Below are positions 56,164 through 64,000 of a DNA stretch of 64,000 nt, in pieces. Source of the DNA: Rhizobium sp. JAB6 (GTDB lineage: Bacteria; Pseudomonadota; Alphaproteobacteria; Rhizobiales; Rhizobiaceae). Where the stretch lies: the NCBI RefSeq assembly GCF_003024605.1, contig NZ_PYJQ01000007.1, positions 124,001-188,000 of the forward strand, given 5' to 3'. Both the position numbers and the translations under genes were made by a program. Within the stretch, counting starts at the first letter, position 1. Every line of letters begins with the position of its first letter. The notes beneath the pieces were generated by a model, which was given only the letters and a program-made list of their open reading frames with translations, did no database searches and was not told where the DNA came from.

Positions 56164-58065
56164 CTACGTCTGTGACTCCGCCGGCACGGACGCGGAGACT
56201 TCCTCCTCCGGAATATCGTCGAAGGAAGCATAGTTGAGATTATAGAGCTTCGAGTAGAGTTTGCCATTCGCCATCAGCTGATTGTGGTTGCCGCTTTCAA
56301 GCAGCTGGCCGTTCTGCAGCACGATGATGCGGTCGGCCTCGCGGATCGTTGCCAGACGATGGGCGATGACGAGGCCGGTGCGCCCCTCCAGCAGTTTCAC
56401 CAATGCTTTCTGGATCAGCATTTCGGTGTAGCTGTCGATATTCGCCGTCGCTTCGTCCAGTACGAGGATCTTGGCATCGGCCACGAGTGCACGGGCGAAG
56501 CTGACAAGCTGACGCTGGCCGAGCGAAAGACCGCCGCCGCGTTCGCCGAGAACGGAATCGTAGCCATCCGGAAGACGCATGATGAACTCATGCGCACCAA
56601 CGGTCTTGGCAGCTTCTATGACTTCCTCGCGCGTCGCCTCTGCCTTGTTATAGCGGATATTCTCCAGCACCGTTCCGGTGAAGAGGAACGGTTCCTGCAG
56701 CACCATGGCGATCTGGCGGCCGAGCGAATTCTGAGTGAGGGAGCGCACGTCATGACCGCCGACCAGCACCTGGCCTTGCTGCACGTCGTAAAAGCGGTGG
56801 ATAAGCGCCATCGAACTGGATTTGCCCGAGCCCGTCGGCCCGATCAAGGCCACCGTTTCTCCCGGATTGACCTTAAAACTGACATTCTTCAGCACGGGGT
56901 GTTTCGGATTGTAGCCGAAGACGACGTTGCGGAACTCCACCGAGCCGTCCATATCTGGCGAGAGCTCCTTTGCATCGGGCGCATCCTTGATGTCGATCGG
57001 AACATCAAGCACCTCGGTCAGGCGCTGACCGGAGGCCATGGCGCGCTGCATCACCGAATATTGCATGGTGAGCGAGCGGATCGGATCGAAGAAACGCTGG
57101 ATGTAGAACAGGAAGGCGACCATGATGCCGACATCGAGCCTGTGGTTCAGAACCATCGAGCCGCCAACGATGATGACGATCGCCATCGCCATGCCCGTCA
57201 GCGTATCGACGATCGGCACCATGATCTGGGCATAGCGCGCCGCCGTCAGATGCGACTGAAGATTGGTATGCGCCTTGTCGTCGAAAAGTGCGAAATTGAC
57301 GGCCTGCCGATGCATGCCCTGGACAGCGCGCACGCCATGGATAGCCTCTGCCAGCGCCCCACTGGTGACGGAGTTGGTCTCATGCGCGTTCATGAAGGCG
57401 ACACGCGCCTTCGGCAGCCAGAATAGCCGCACGATGAAGAGGATCGGCATGACGGAGAGCGTCAGCAGGCCGAGCCGGAAATCCAGCGACAGCATGACGA
57501 TGACGATGCCAAAGAGCAGGACTATGTCACCCACGGAAAGCACCGAAGTTTCAAGGAATTCCTGCATGGAGTTGACGTCGCCCTGCAGGCGCGACATCAA
57601 GCGTCCGACTTCCGTCTTGTCCATAAAGGACAGTGAGACGCGCTGCAGATGCGCAAACATTGCCCGTCGAATGTCGAACAGCACTTCTTCAGCGACTTGG
57701 CCGACAAAGGTCTCCTGCACGTAGCTCGCGCCGTAGTTGACGAGGATTGCCGCAGCAAAAATCGCTAGCGACAGCCAGAGCGCTGAGTAATCAATGGCGC
57801 CAGGTGCCATCGCCTTGTCGATCGCATGACGGATCACCAGCGGTATGACGATCTGCGATCCCGTGAACAGCAGAACGGCGACGACGGAAATGTAGATTTT
57901 CCGGCGATAGGGGCTGACGAAGGCCCATATGCGGCGGACGATCTTGCTGTCGAAGACCTTGCCGAAGATTTCTTCTTCGACGCGGTGCGAGCCAACGACT
58001 GCGCGGGGAGGGCGGCGCCCATCGTCGCGCACATCATTGCGCTCGGTTTCGGCGATTTCCGACAT
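56164..58065 (-). CDS. ABC exporter half-transporter, canonical NBD
   Basis: This is a fused membrane-ATPase protein of 633 residues: six transmembrane helices (about 55-340) and an NBD (about 375-600). Walker A is GPTGSGKSSSM, signature LSLGQRQ at about 513 and Walker B ILVLDEATANID with catalytic Glu538; the H-loop is VIAHRLATI. It is transcribed 3 bp behind a second half-transporter whose Glu is replaced by Asp. Together they should form a heterodimeric exporter for drugs, lipids or peptides. The substrate cannot be told. Confidence 0.92.
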   Translation of the reverse strand: MSEIAETERNDVRDDGRRPPRAVVGSHRVEEEIFGKVFDSKIVRRIWAFVSPYRRKIYISVVAVLLFTGSQIVIPLVIRHAIDKAMAPGAIDYSALWLSLAIFAAAILVNYGASYVQETFVGQVAEEVLFDIRRAMFAHLQRVSLSFMDKTEVGRLMSRLQGDVNSMQEFLETSVLSVGDIVLLFGIVIVMLSLDFRLGLLTLSVMPILFIVRLFWLPKARVAFMNAHETNSVTSGALAEAIHGVRAVQGMHRQAVNFALFDDKAHTNLQSHLTAARYAQIMVPIVDTLTGMAMAIVIIVGGSMVLNHRLDVGIMVAFLFYIQRFFDPIRSLTMQYSVMQRAMASGQRLTEVLDVPIDIKDAPDAKELSPDMDGSVEFRNVVFGYNPKHPVLKNVSFKVNPGETVALIGPTGSGKSSSMALIHRFYDVQQGQVLVGGHDVRSLTQNSLGRQIAMVLQEPFLFTGTVLENIRYNKAEATREEVIEAAKTVGAHEFIMRLPDGYDSVLGERGGGLSLGQRQLVSFARALVADAKILVLDEATANIDSYTEMLIQKALVKLLEGRTGLVIAHRLATIREADRIIVLQNGQLLESGNHNQLMANGKLYSKLYNLNYASFDDIPEEEVSASVPAESQT

Positions 58066-58068
58066 TTG

Positions 58069-59958
58069 TCATACCTCCCTTTTCGCTCTTTCGAGCACGT
58101 CGCCCGGTGTCTTGACGACATCGTCCTCCGGGCGGACCTGAAGATCGTAAAGCGCCTTGTAGCGGCCGCCGGCGGCCAAGAGCTGCTCATGCGTACCGCG
58201 TTCGACGATCACACCATCCTCGATGAAGAGGATCTGGTCGGCATGCATCAGCGAGCTCAGCCGATGGGCGACGATCAGGGTCACGCGGTCGCGGGCAAAG
58301 CGTTTCATGGCGCTGCGGATGCGCTGCTCGGTCGCGGCGTCGATCGCGGCGGTAGAATCGTCGAAGACCATCACGGCAGGCTTCAGCATCAAGGTGCGGG
58401 CGATCGTCAGGCGCTGGCGTTGACCTCCGGAAAGCGATACGCCCCGCTCGCCGACGACCGTGGTATAGCCGGCGGGCAGGCCGAGAATGTAATTATGCAG
58501 CTGTGCCGACTCGGCAGCCCGCTCGATGCGGGTTTCCTTCGCCCAAGGGTCGCCATAGGCGATGTTGTTCTCGATGCTCGTCGTGAACAGGAAGGAATCC
58601 TGCTGCACGACGGCAACGTTCTGCCGCAGCGATTGCAGCGTCGCCTTGCGAATATCCTGACCGTCGAGCGTGATCTTTCCGGCCGTGACGTCGTAGAAGC
58701 GCGGAATGAGATGCGCGATGGTGGATTTGCCGCTGCCAGGCGGGCCGACAATGCCGATCGTCTCGCCGCGTCTTGCCTCGAAAGAGATATTCTTCAACAC
58801 CGGGCGCTCCTCGGCGCCCGGATAGCTGAAATCGACATTCTCGAACCGGAGCGTGCCGTCGGTTACGACGAGCGGCTTGGCGTCCGGAGCATCCTTGATG
58901 GGAATATCGAGATCGAGCAGGGCGAACAGGCGCGAACCGCAGGTCGATGCGCGTGCGAAGGCATTCACCATCAGGCCGAGCTGACGCACGGGCATCTGCA
59001 GGATGGTCATGAAGGTGAGGAACGAGGCCAGCGTGCCGACGCTAATCTCGCCGTTGATGACCTTGAGACCACCCATCCAGAGCACCAGCCACATCGACAC
59101 GAAGAAGGAAAGGTTCATGGCGCTGGTATTGACGACACGGATGCCGACGCGCCTATGCGCCAGCGAAAGCGCATTATGCGATGCGCGGTCGAACTTCAGG
59201 ATTTCATGCGCCTGTGCGGCAAAGGCGCGGACGACGCGGATGCCGCCCAGATTTTCCTCCATGACGCGCGTCAGTACCGAGAGCCGTTCCTGCAGATCGA
59301 GCCACGTCGAACGCAGTCGCAACTGCGTGACGGAGGAGCGCCAGGCGACGAAGGGCACGAAGCTTAGAGCCAGCAGTCCGAGTGCCACATCGGTCGTCAG
59401 CAGCATGTAGGCGCCGACACCGATCAGCATGGTGAGCAGCACCATGCGCACGAGTGCGGTCGAGAAATACATGCGCACGCCTTCGAGATCGAGCAGGCCG
59501 ACCGTGATGAGATCGCCGGAATGGACCTTGTCGTGAAAACTGAAGGAGAGCTGCTGAATCTTCTCGTAGCAGGCCAGTCGGAGCTCATAGCCCATATGGT
59601 GGCCGACGGATTCGCTGTAATAATTCTGCACCATCGTGAACAGGCCGCGCAGAATGCTGACGACAAGCAGCAGCAAAGCGGTCGTCGTCAAAGCATTTTC
59701 GGCGATCTGGCCGGCGGCACCGCCTGCGACCGCCGTTTGCGTCTGGTCCACCGCGCGACCCAGCAGCCGCGGGATCGTCAGCTGCAACGTTGCAGCCACG
59801 AATGTTGCCCCTATGGCGAAGCTCGTCTGCCATGGGTGGCGCAGCGTCATATGGGTGATCCGGATGATCGTCGACAGACCTTGGCCCCACCCGACCGCAT
59901 TGATATGCGCGCGCGAGGCCAATGGCTTCGCCGCGCTTCCTATTGAATCGCTGCTCAC
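58069..59958 (-). CDS. ABC exporter half-transporter, degenerate NBD
   Basis: This is the partner half-transporter, about 629 residues from GTG 59958 (MSSDSIGSAAKPLASR). A longer frame to 60069 exists but its N-terminus lacks character. Six helices are followed by an NBD with Walker A GPPGSGKST, perfect signature LSGGQRQRLTIARTL at about 509 and Walker B AVMVFDDSTAAID, where Asp534 replaces the catalytic Glu. The Asp plus the partner's LSLGQ signature would make one degenerate ATP site, as in TM287/288-type exporters. The two genes form one operon. Confidence 0.9.
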   Translation of the reverse strand: MSSDSIGSAAKPLASRAHINAVGWGQGLSTIIRITHMTLRHPWQTSFAIGATFVAATLQLTIPRLLGRAVDQTQTAVAGGAAGQIAENALTTTALLLLVVSILRGLFTMVQNYYSESVGHHMGYELRLACYEKIQQLSFSFHDKVHSGDLITVGLLDLEGVRMYFSTALVRMVLLTMLIGVGAYMLLTTDVALGLLALSFVPFVAWRSSVTQLRLRSTWLDLQERLSVLTRVMEENLGGIRVVRAFAAQAHEILKFDRASHNALSLAHRRVGIRVVNTSAMNLSFFVSMWLVLWMGGLKVINGEISVGTLASFLTFMTILQMPVRQLGLMVNAFARASTCGSRLFALLDLDIPIKDAPDAKPLVVTDGTLRFENVDFSYPGAEERPVLKNISFEARRGETIGIVGPPGSGKSTIAHLIPRFYDVTAGKITLDGQDIRKATLQSLRQNVAVVQQDSFLFTTSIENNIAYGDPWAKETRIERAAESAQLHNYILGLPAGYTTVVGERGVSLSGGQRQRLTIARTLMLKPAVMVFDDSTAAIDAATEQRIRSAMKRFARDRVTLIVAHRLSSLMHADQILFIEDGVIVERGTHEQLLAAGGRYKALYDLQVRPEDDVVKTPGDVLERAKREV

Positions 59959-60186
59959 GCTTTTATCCAGGCATAATTGAACGAGGCGGGCCCGCTGAGG
60001 GGTTCGTATCTCAGGAAAACTATTGATAGGATGAATTTTGCCGATTCCATGGCGACGTTCAAGAGTCAATCGGTCACAAGTCCCACGCGAACGTTAGATT
60101 GCGTGTTCAAGAAAATTGCCGATGGCATGTCGGGGTTGAATTCAATGAGGCGTCCTTTGGGTACCATGCCAGAAAAGGAGGGCATC

Positions 60187-60843
60187 ATGCGCAAGGTTAT
60201 CGCAGCAACATTCATCAGCCTCGACGGCGTCATGCAGGCGCCCGGTGGTCCGGACGAGGATCCGACCGGCGGTTTCAAATATGGCGGCTGGGTTTTCCCG
60301 CACTCGGACGAAGATACCGGTAAGACGCTCTTCGAACTGTTCGAAAAGCCGTTCGATCTGCTGCTCGGCCGCAAGACATACGATATTTTCGCCGCCTATT
60401 GGCCTTATATCGACGACGACAATCCGATTGCCAATAAATTCAACAGCGTCACCAAATATGTCGCGACGCGTGGCGATGCCGAATTGAAATGGAACAAGAG
60501 CCGCTCGCTTGGCAAGGATGTCGTTGCTGCGATCAAAGAGCTGAAGGCGGGTGAGGGGCCGGATCTGCTGATCCAGGGCAGCGGCGATTTTATCCAGACC
60601 CTGCTCCGTCATGGGCTGATTGACGAATATAAGCTGGTGATCTTTCCGCTGGTGCTGGGCGGCGGCAAAAAGCTGTTCGCCGATGGCGCAGTGCCTGGAG
60701 CAATGAAGCTGCTGCGTAGCAAAACCTCTCCGAGCGGTGTCATCTTTGCGACCTACGAGCCCGATGGAACGGTGAAGACGGGCTCCTTCGTTGGTCCGAA
60801 TCCCTCAGAAGAGGAGATGGAGCGCCGCAGGCGGCTCGAATAA
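60187..60843 (+). CDS. RibD C-terminal/DHFR-like reductase family protein
   Basis: This is a dihydrofolate-reductase-fold protein of 218 residues (PF01872). The ATG at 60187 has AAGGAGGG at 60176-60183 upstream; the long frame before it is noise. Typical parts: MRKVIAATFISLDGVMQAPGGPDE, FDLLLGRKTYDIFAAYWP, LLIQGSGDFIQTLL and LVIFPLVLGGGKKLF. Members are often called YciI/YwjB-type 'dihydrofolate reductase family' proteins of unknown substrate. It stands alone, divergent from the ABC exporter. Confidence 0.9.
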   Translation: MRKVIAATFISLDGVMQAPGGPDEDPTGGFKYGGWVFPHSDEDTGKTLFELFEKPFDLLLGRKTYDIFAAYWPYIDDDNPIANKFNSVTKYVATRGDAELKWNKSRSLGKDVVAAIKELKAGEGPDLLIQGSGDFIQTLLRHGLIDEYKLVIFPLVLGGGKKLFADGAVPGAMKLLRSKTSPSGVIFATYEPDGTVKTGSFVGPNPSEEEMERRRRLE

Positions 60844-60890
60844 GCAGCCAAGGCCCGCGGCGGGACGCCCTTTAGGTGTTCCGCTAAGGC

Positions 60891-61781
60891 TCACATCGAA
60901 TGTTCCGGCGTTTGAAAATCACGCAGCGCTTTCATGACTTCGCGAAGACCTCTTGTGAGATGCTTGTCCCGGCGCAACACCATGCCGAGTTGCCGAACGA
61001 GCCTCGGCTTGAGCGGCGAGGTAACCAGCCGGTCCGACCTTTCCCGTCTCAGAGCCATCTCCGGAAGGATGGACCATCCGAGGCCGGCGGCGACCAGCTC
61101 CTTGATCGCCTCGACGCTGCCGAACTCCATGGCCGGCTCGGGGTGAGTCCCGCCGGTCTCGAACCATTCGTTCGTGGCCCGACGCGTGTTGCCGCCTTCG
61201 TAAAGCAGCAACGTCCTGGTTTTCATGAATTCCACATCCGGTCCGCCCTTAGGCATCACGCTTCCCTTCGGAGCCACGGCCAGAAGCTCATCCTCATGGA
61301 ATGGCTCGACCTCAAGCGAACGGCCGGAGGCGGGCAGGGCAACGACCGCAAGATCCAGCGCATTGGCTTCGAGATCGCGCAAAATCTCGTCGATATTGCC
61401 GACACGAACGATGATCTCGAGATCGGGCATGCGCGTCTTTGCCATGGCGATGGCGCGCGGCAGCAGATGAATCGAGGCGGTGCCGCCGCTGCCGATCCGT
61501 ACGCGCCCCACCGATCCCTCCCGAAATGGCGTCATCGCCTCCTCTGCGATCGAACAGGCTTGGATGATTCGGCGGGCATGCGGAAGCAGATCAAGTCCGG
61601 CCGGTGAGGGCTGCGCCCGCCGGCCGACGCGCTCGATCAGCTTTACGCCGAGACGCTGCTCCAGCAGTTTCACTTGCAGGCTGACGGCCGGTTGTGTCAG
61701 CCCGGCCTTGTCGGCGGCGGCCGTAAAGCTGCCGAGATCGACGACACTCACAAAGGCGGCTAGCTGATCCAGGTTGAGCAA
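60891..61781 (-). CDS. LysR-family transcriptional regulator
   Basis: This is a 296-residue regulator with an N-terminal winged HTH (LDQLAAFVSVVDLGSFTAAADKAGLTQPAVSLQVKLLEQRLG) and a C-terminal ligand domain (VGRVRIGSGGTASIHLLPRA, DELLAVAPKGSV, VEAIKELVAAGLGWSILPEMAL). It is divergent from a DUF1127 gene across about 100 bp that carries an imperfect palindrome, so autoregulation and control of that gene are plausible. The effector is unknown. Confidence 0.92.
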   Translation of the reverse strand: MLNLDQLAAFVSVVDLGSFTAAADKAGLTQPAVSLQVKLLEQRLGVKLIERVGRRAQPSPAGLDLLPHARRIIQACSIAEEAMTPFREGSVGRVRIGSGGTASIHLLPRAIAMAKTRMPDLEIIVRVGNIDEILRDLEANALDLAVVALPASGRSLEVEPFHEDELLAVAPKGSVMPKGGPDVEFMKTRTLLLYEGGNTRRATNEWFETGGTHPEPAMEFGSVEAIKELVAAGLGWSILPEMALRRERSDRLVTSPLKPRLVRQLGMVLRRDKHLTRGLREVMKALRDFQTPEHSM

Positions 61782-61793
61782 CAGAAGAATTCC

Positions 61794-61817
61794 TTATGGT
61801 TTGTATAAATATCATAA
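61794..61817. promoter_or_regulatory. Candidate LysR binding site between the LysR gene and DUF1127
   Basis: TTATG (61794-61798) and CATAA (61813-61817) are reverse complements flanking an AT-rich core, and about 18 of the 24 bases are symmetrical. It sits 12 bp upstream of the LysR start codon, within the divergent promoter region. Confidence 0.5.
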
Positions 61818-61883
61818 ACTTCATTCGTTATCGCGGCTAGTGCATCCTGACGCCATGTTCATACGAGCCTCGGGAGCAGGGAA

Positions 61884-62111
61884 ATGACGACCGATACCGA
61901 CAGACCGATGCTGGCAGCGATCGCCGTCGCAGGCAGAGGCCGGCGAAAGCGGGGATTTTGGCAAAAGGCGCTGGAGAGATTCCTGACCTATCTTGAAAAG
62001 CGCGAGACAAGATGGAACCTGCGCGAGCTGAGCGATGATCAGCTTCGAGACATTGGCATGACGCGCGCCGAAGCCCGGACCGAGGTCAATAAATCGTGGT
62101 TCTGGGGATAG
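61884..62111 (+). CDS. DUF1127-family small protein
   Basis: This is a basic protein of 75 residues. The C-terminal DUF1127 motif WNLRELSDDQLRDIGMTRAEARTEV is clear. Family members in alphaproteobacteria include small RNA-binding or stress-related proteins. The start ATG 61884 has GGGAGCAGGG nearby. It is divergent from the LysR regulator. Several weak hairpins follow it before the DD-carboxypeptidase gene, including GGACAACA/TGTTGTCC at 62213-62241, but they lack the C-rich loops seen near 46.3 kb. Confidence 0.88.
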   Translation: MTTDTDRPMLAAIAVAGRGRRKRGFWQKALERFLTYLEKRETRWNLRELSDDQLRDIGMTRAEARTEVNKSWFWG

Positions 62112-62378
62112 TGCTCAAAGGCGTCCCATGAATCGGCCCGACGCCGTAAGCAGGGGTATTATTGACCCGATTGCCCACTGCGCGGGTTGAAGGCTCGGCA
62201 TTTGGGCGAGGGGGACAACATTAGTCTGGGGACTGTTGTCCAATCGTCCTTTTTTCATTCCCTTGTTCTTTTTTCCGCCACAGATTTGCCCGATCCCTTC
62301 CGCTCGAAAGCAATAGCCGGTTTGCTCGGTGATCTGCTGTTTTCGCACCGAACATCAAAATACGAGACCGCAAAATCC

Positions 62379-63218
62379 ATGCCCAAGACAAAGTCCCTGC
62401 TCCTCGCCGCGGCGATTTCGACCCTATCGCTTCTCGGCGCAGCTTCGGCAGCGGAGGCCGGGCAGGCGAGTTATCTCGTGGACGCGCATAGCGGCGAGGT
62501 GTTGGAAGCATCGAATGAAAATGAACTGAATTATCCGGCCTCGCTCACCAAGATGATGACGCTCTATCTCGCTTTCGAAGCGCTGCATGACGGCCGCTTG
62601 AAATGGGATCAGAAGCTCGTCATGTCGGAGAATGCCGAGAGTAAGGAGCCTTTCAAATTCGCGATCGGAGCAGGCCGCAAGGTCACGGTGCGCGAAGCGG
62701 TCGAAGGTATCGTCGTCCTGTCGGCCAACGATGCGGCCGTCGCGATTGCCGAGCAGCTTGGCGGCTCCGAGGAGAGCTTCGGCAAGATCATGACCGCGAA
62801 GGCGCATCAGCTTGGCATGAGCAAGACCGTCTTCAAGAATCCCTCCGGCCTGCCGGATCCTGAACAGGTCACGACCGCGCATGACATGGCAATGCTCGGC
62901 ATCGCGCTGATGCGCGACTTTCCAGAAGAGTTCAAGCTCTTCTCGCTGCGCGGCATGAAGTTCCGCGGCATGAAGCTGCGGGGCCATAACAATCTGATGT
63001 ATCGCTACGCGGGCGCCGACGGCATCAAAACCGGCTATACCGACGCCTCCGGCTATAATCTCGTGACGTCAGCCGCGAAGAACGGCCGCCGCGTCGTTGG
63101 CGTCGTGATGGGCGAGAAGACCGCGCAGATTCGCGACGACAAGATGGCGAGCCTTCTTGATGCCCATGTGCCGCCAGCCGCCGTTGCGACGACGGTCAAG
63201 CAGAGTACCGCCAACTGA
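62379..63218 (+). CDS. D-alanyl-D-alanine carboxypeptidase (S11 family)
   Basis: This is a penicillin-binding DD-peptidase of 279 residues that trims peptidoglycan side chains. The ATG at 62379 (MPKTKSLLLAAAIST) opens a signal peptide ending near ASAAEA; the longer open frame to 62187 is rejected. All three active-site motifs are present: Ser55-x-x-Lys58 (SLTK), Ser115-Ala-Asn117 (SAN) and Lys217-Thr-Gly (KTG). The protein stops soon after the catalytic domain, lacking the C-terminal PBP5 domain and membrane anchor, so it should be a soluble periplasmic form. Confidence 0.93.
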   Translation: MPKTKSLLLAAAISTLSLLGAASAAEAGQASYLVDAHSGEVLEASNENELNYPASLTKMMTLYLAFEALHDGRLKWDQKLVMSENAESKEPFKFAIGAGRKVTVREAVEGIVVLSANDAAVAIAEQLGGSEESFGKIMTAKAHQLGMSKTVFKNPSGLPDPEQVTTAHDMAMLGIALMRDFPEEFKLFSLRGMKFRGMKLRGHNNLMYRYAGADGIKTGYTDASGYNLVTSAAKNGRRVVGVVMGEKTAQIRDDKMASLLDAHVPPAAVATTVKQSTAN

Positions 63219-63438
63219 TCGTCGCATCGAGGGTAGAGGCGATGCACTTCGTTCTAGAACTCACCCGGTTACATACGGATATCAGATAAGATAGATTATG
63301 GAACAAATTCAGGCGGTGCTTAGATCGGGAAAATGAAGTTTTCCATTTTGTTTCAGCCAGTTACGATATCGGGATATGCTGATCTTAGCCTGACTCGACA
63401 ATTGCACGACCCGCGCAAGCCGAACCGTTTCCGCTATC

Positions 63439-63930
63439 TCAGCTCGCCTTGATGCGGATTGCCTTGGCTGCGATCTTCTCGGCCAATATCGTCGGATTGC
63501 ATGCGAAGATACTGTCGGGCCGCCCGGCTGCGCACCAGACCTGATCATAAGCCAACAGGCTCTCGTCCATGAAGACAGGCAGATCGACCAGGTGGCCGAT
63601 CGGTGCGACGCCGCCGATGGCAAAGCCGGTCTCGTCGCGGACGCGATCGATATCAGCGCGCTTCAGCCGAACTCCGTAAGCCGCTGCGATATAAGCGGTG
63701 TCAGCATTGTGTGCGCCGGAAACCAGAAGCAGCGTCAATGCATGTGTATCGGCATTGACGAAGACCAGCGATTTCACGATCTGGCCCACGGCGCATGCCG
63801 CGGCCTTGGCAGCTTCTTCCGCGGTCCGCGTCGATTGCTCCATGCGCTTGATCGAGATGTCGAGCCCCAGCGCTCGCGCCGCAAGCTCGACGCGTTCCAG
63901 GCTGGAAAGCTTCTTGATATCTTCGCTCAT
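63439..63930 (-). CDS. YbaK/EbsC-family aminoacyl-tRNA deacylase
   Basis: This is a trans-editing protein of 163 residues that hydrolyses mischarged prolyl-tRNA or related esters. Family features are AAACAVGQIVKSLVFVNADT with the conserved Lys, LLLVSGAHNAD, and the GGVAPIGHL loop, followed by VFMDESLLAYDQVWCAAG. Its ATG overlaps the stop of an upstream minus-strand gene by ATGA, so it is translated as part of a coupled unit. It is convergent with the DD-carboxypeptidase. Confidence 0.93.
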   Translation of the reverse strand: MSEDIKKLSSLERVELAARALGLDISIKRMEQSTRTAEEAAKAAACAVGQIVKSLVFVNADTHALTLLLVSGAHNADTAYIAAAYGVRLKRADIDRVRDETGFAIGGVAPIGHLVDLPVFMDESLLAYDQVWCAAGRPDSIFACNPTILAEKIAAKAIRIKAS

Positions 63931-64000
63931 AGATCGTCGTCCTCCACGTCGAGTTCGATCTGCATCTGATCGTAGGCCGGCTCGACATGGTCGGGCGTTT
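63927..64000 (-). CDS. Unidentified protein, C-terminal end only
   Basis: An open frame enters from the right edge on the minus strand and ends with TGA at 63927-63929, overlapping the YbaK start by 4 bp. The last residues are DHVEPAYDQMQIELDVEDDDL, an acidic tail. Too little is visible to name it. The overlap implies co-transcription with the deacylase. Confidence 0.6.
   Translation of the reverse strand, partial: TPDHVEPAYDQMQIELDVEDDDL

Noticed and set aside
57826..59367. 513-codon open frame antisense to the ABC exporter genes
   Set aside because: Shadow of two overlapping certain genes, without recognisable domains.
62213..62241. Hairpin GGACAACA/TGTTGTCC downstream of DUF1127 as a C-loop sRNA like that at 46.3 kb
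   Set aside because: The plus-strand loop is not C-rich, and the T tract is seven bases away; it is at best a weak terminator.

Overview
The window is ordinary-to-accessory chromosomal DNA from a GC-rich alphaproteobacterium, almost certainly a member of the Rhizobiaceae (Rhizobium sensu lato). The evidence is a Pcs-type phosphatidylcholine synthase, the glnB-glnA pair behind a sigma-54-type promoter, an IalB-family protein, an alphaproteobacterial LexA box (GAAC-N7-GAAC) between uvrA and ssb, a DUF1127 protein and the coaD-ppi-ppi-queA-tgt order. No rRNA, tRNA, phage, transposon or CRISPR array was seen. Species cannot be named from sequence reading alone. Layout: 1-4.6 kb holds the 3' end of a CcdA-like gene, a frameshifted auxin-efflux-carrier (AEC) gene, a UbiH-type hydroxylase, pcs and a quinone oxidoreductase. 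4.6-14.9 kb is a transport island with two complete importers: a BmpA-type nucleoside-like ABC system (ATPase, two permeases, binding protein, terminator) and a YtfQ-YtfR-YtfT-YjfF-type furanose-sugar system whose last permease gene overlaps a GntR/FadR regulator. 15-20.9 kb carries glmU and glmS for UDP-GlcNAc synthesis, a DUF502 membrane protein and a secreted phytase/esterase-like protein. 20.9-27 kb holds DNA repair genes (recG, mfd) with sdhE overlapping mfd. 27-32.5 kb holds ubiA, a RidA-like gene facing three evenly spaced palindromes and a decayed TetR gene, a CPWC thiol oxidoreductase, an orphan peptide-type binding protein and an IalB protein. 32.6-37.6 kb holds hspQ, glnA, glnB, nnr and a DUF72 protein. 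37.6-45.1 kb holds the SOS-type uvrA/ssb divergent pair, a MarC protein and gyrA. 45.2-47 kb holds an epimerase and three small membrane-protein genes followed by two hairpins with C-rich loops. 47.1-51.2 kb holds coaD, two cyclophilins, queA and tgt. 51.4-64 kb holds a VOC protein, a lipoprotein cell-wall hydrolase, a DUF4864 gene with an odd read-through tail, an extra KAS-II-like synthase coupled to an HxlR regulator, an FMN reductase, a heterodimeric-type ABC exporter with one degenerate ATPase site, a RibD/DHFR-like protein, a LysR regulator divergent from DUF1127, a DD-carboxypeptidase and a YbaK-type deacylase. The most rewarding places are the triple operator with a TetR relic near 28.6 kb, the small-ORF/C-loop hairpin unit near 46.3 kb, the Tgt zinc site in which two of four expected ligands are Ser, the long hairpin behind glmS, the asymmetric ABC exporter, and the frameshift or stop-loss lesions in the AEC and DUF4864 genes. 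All calls rest on reading the sequence and recalled family knowledge. No alignment, database search or folding calculation was run.
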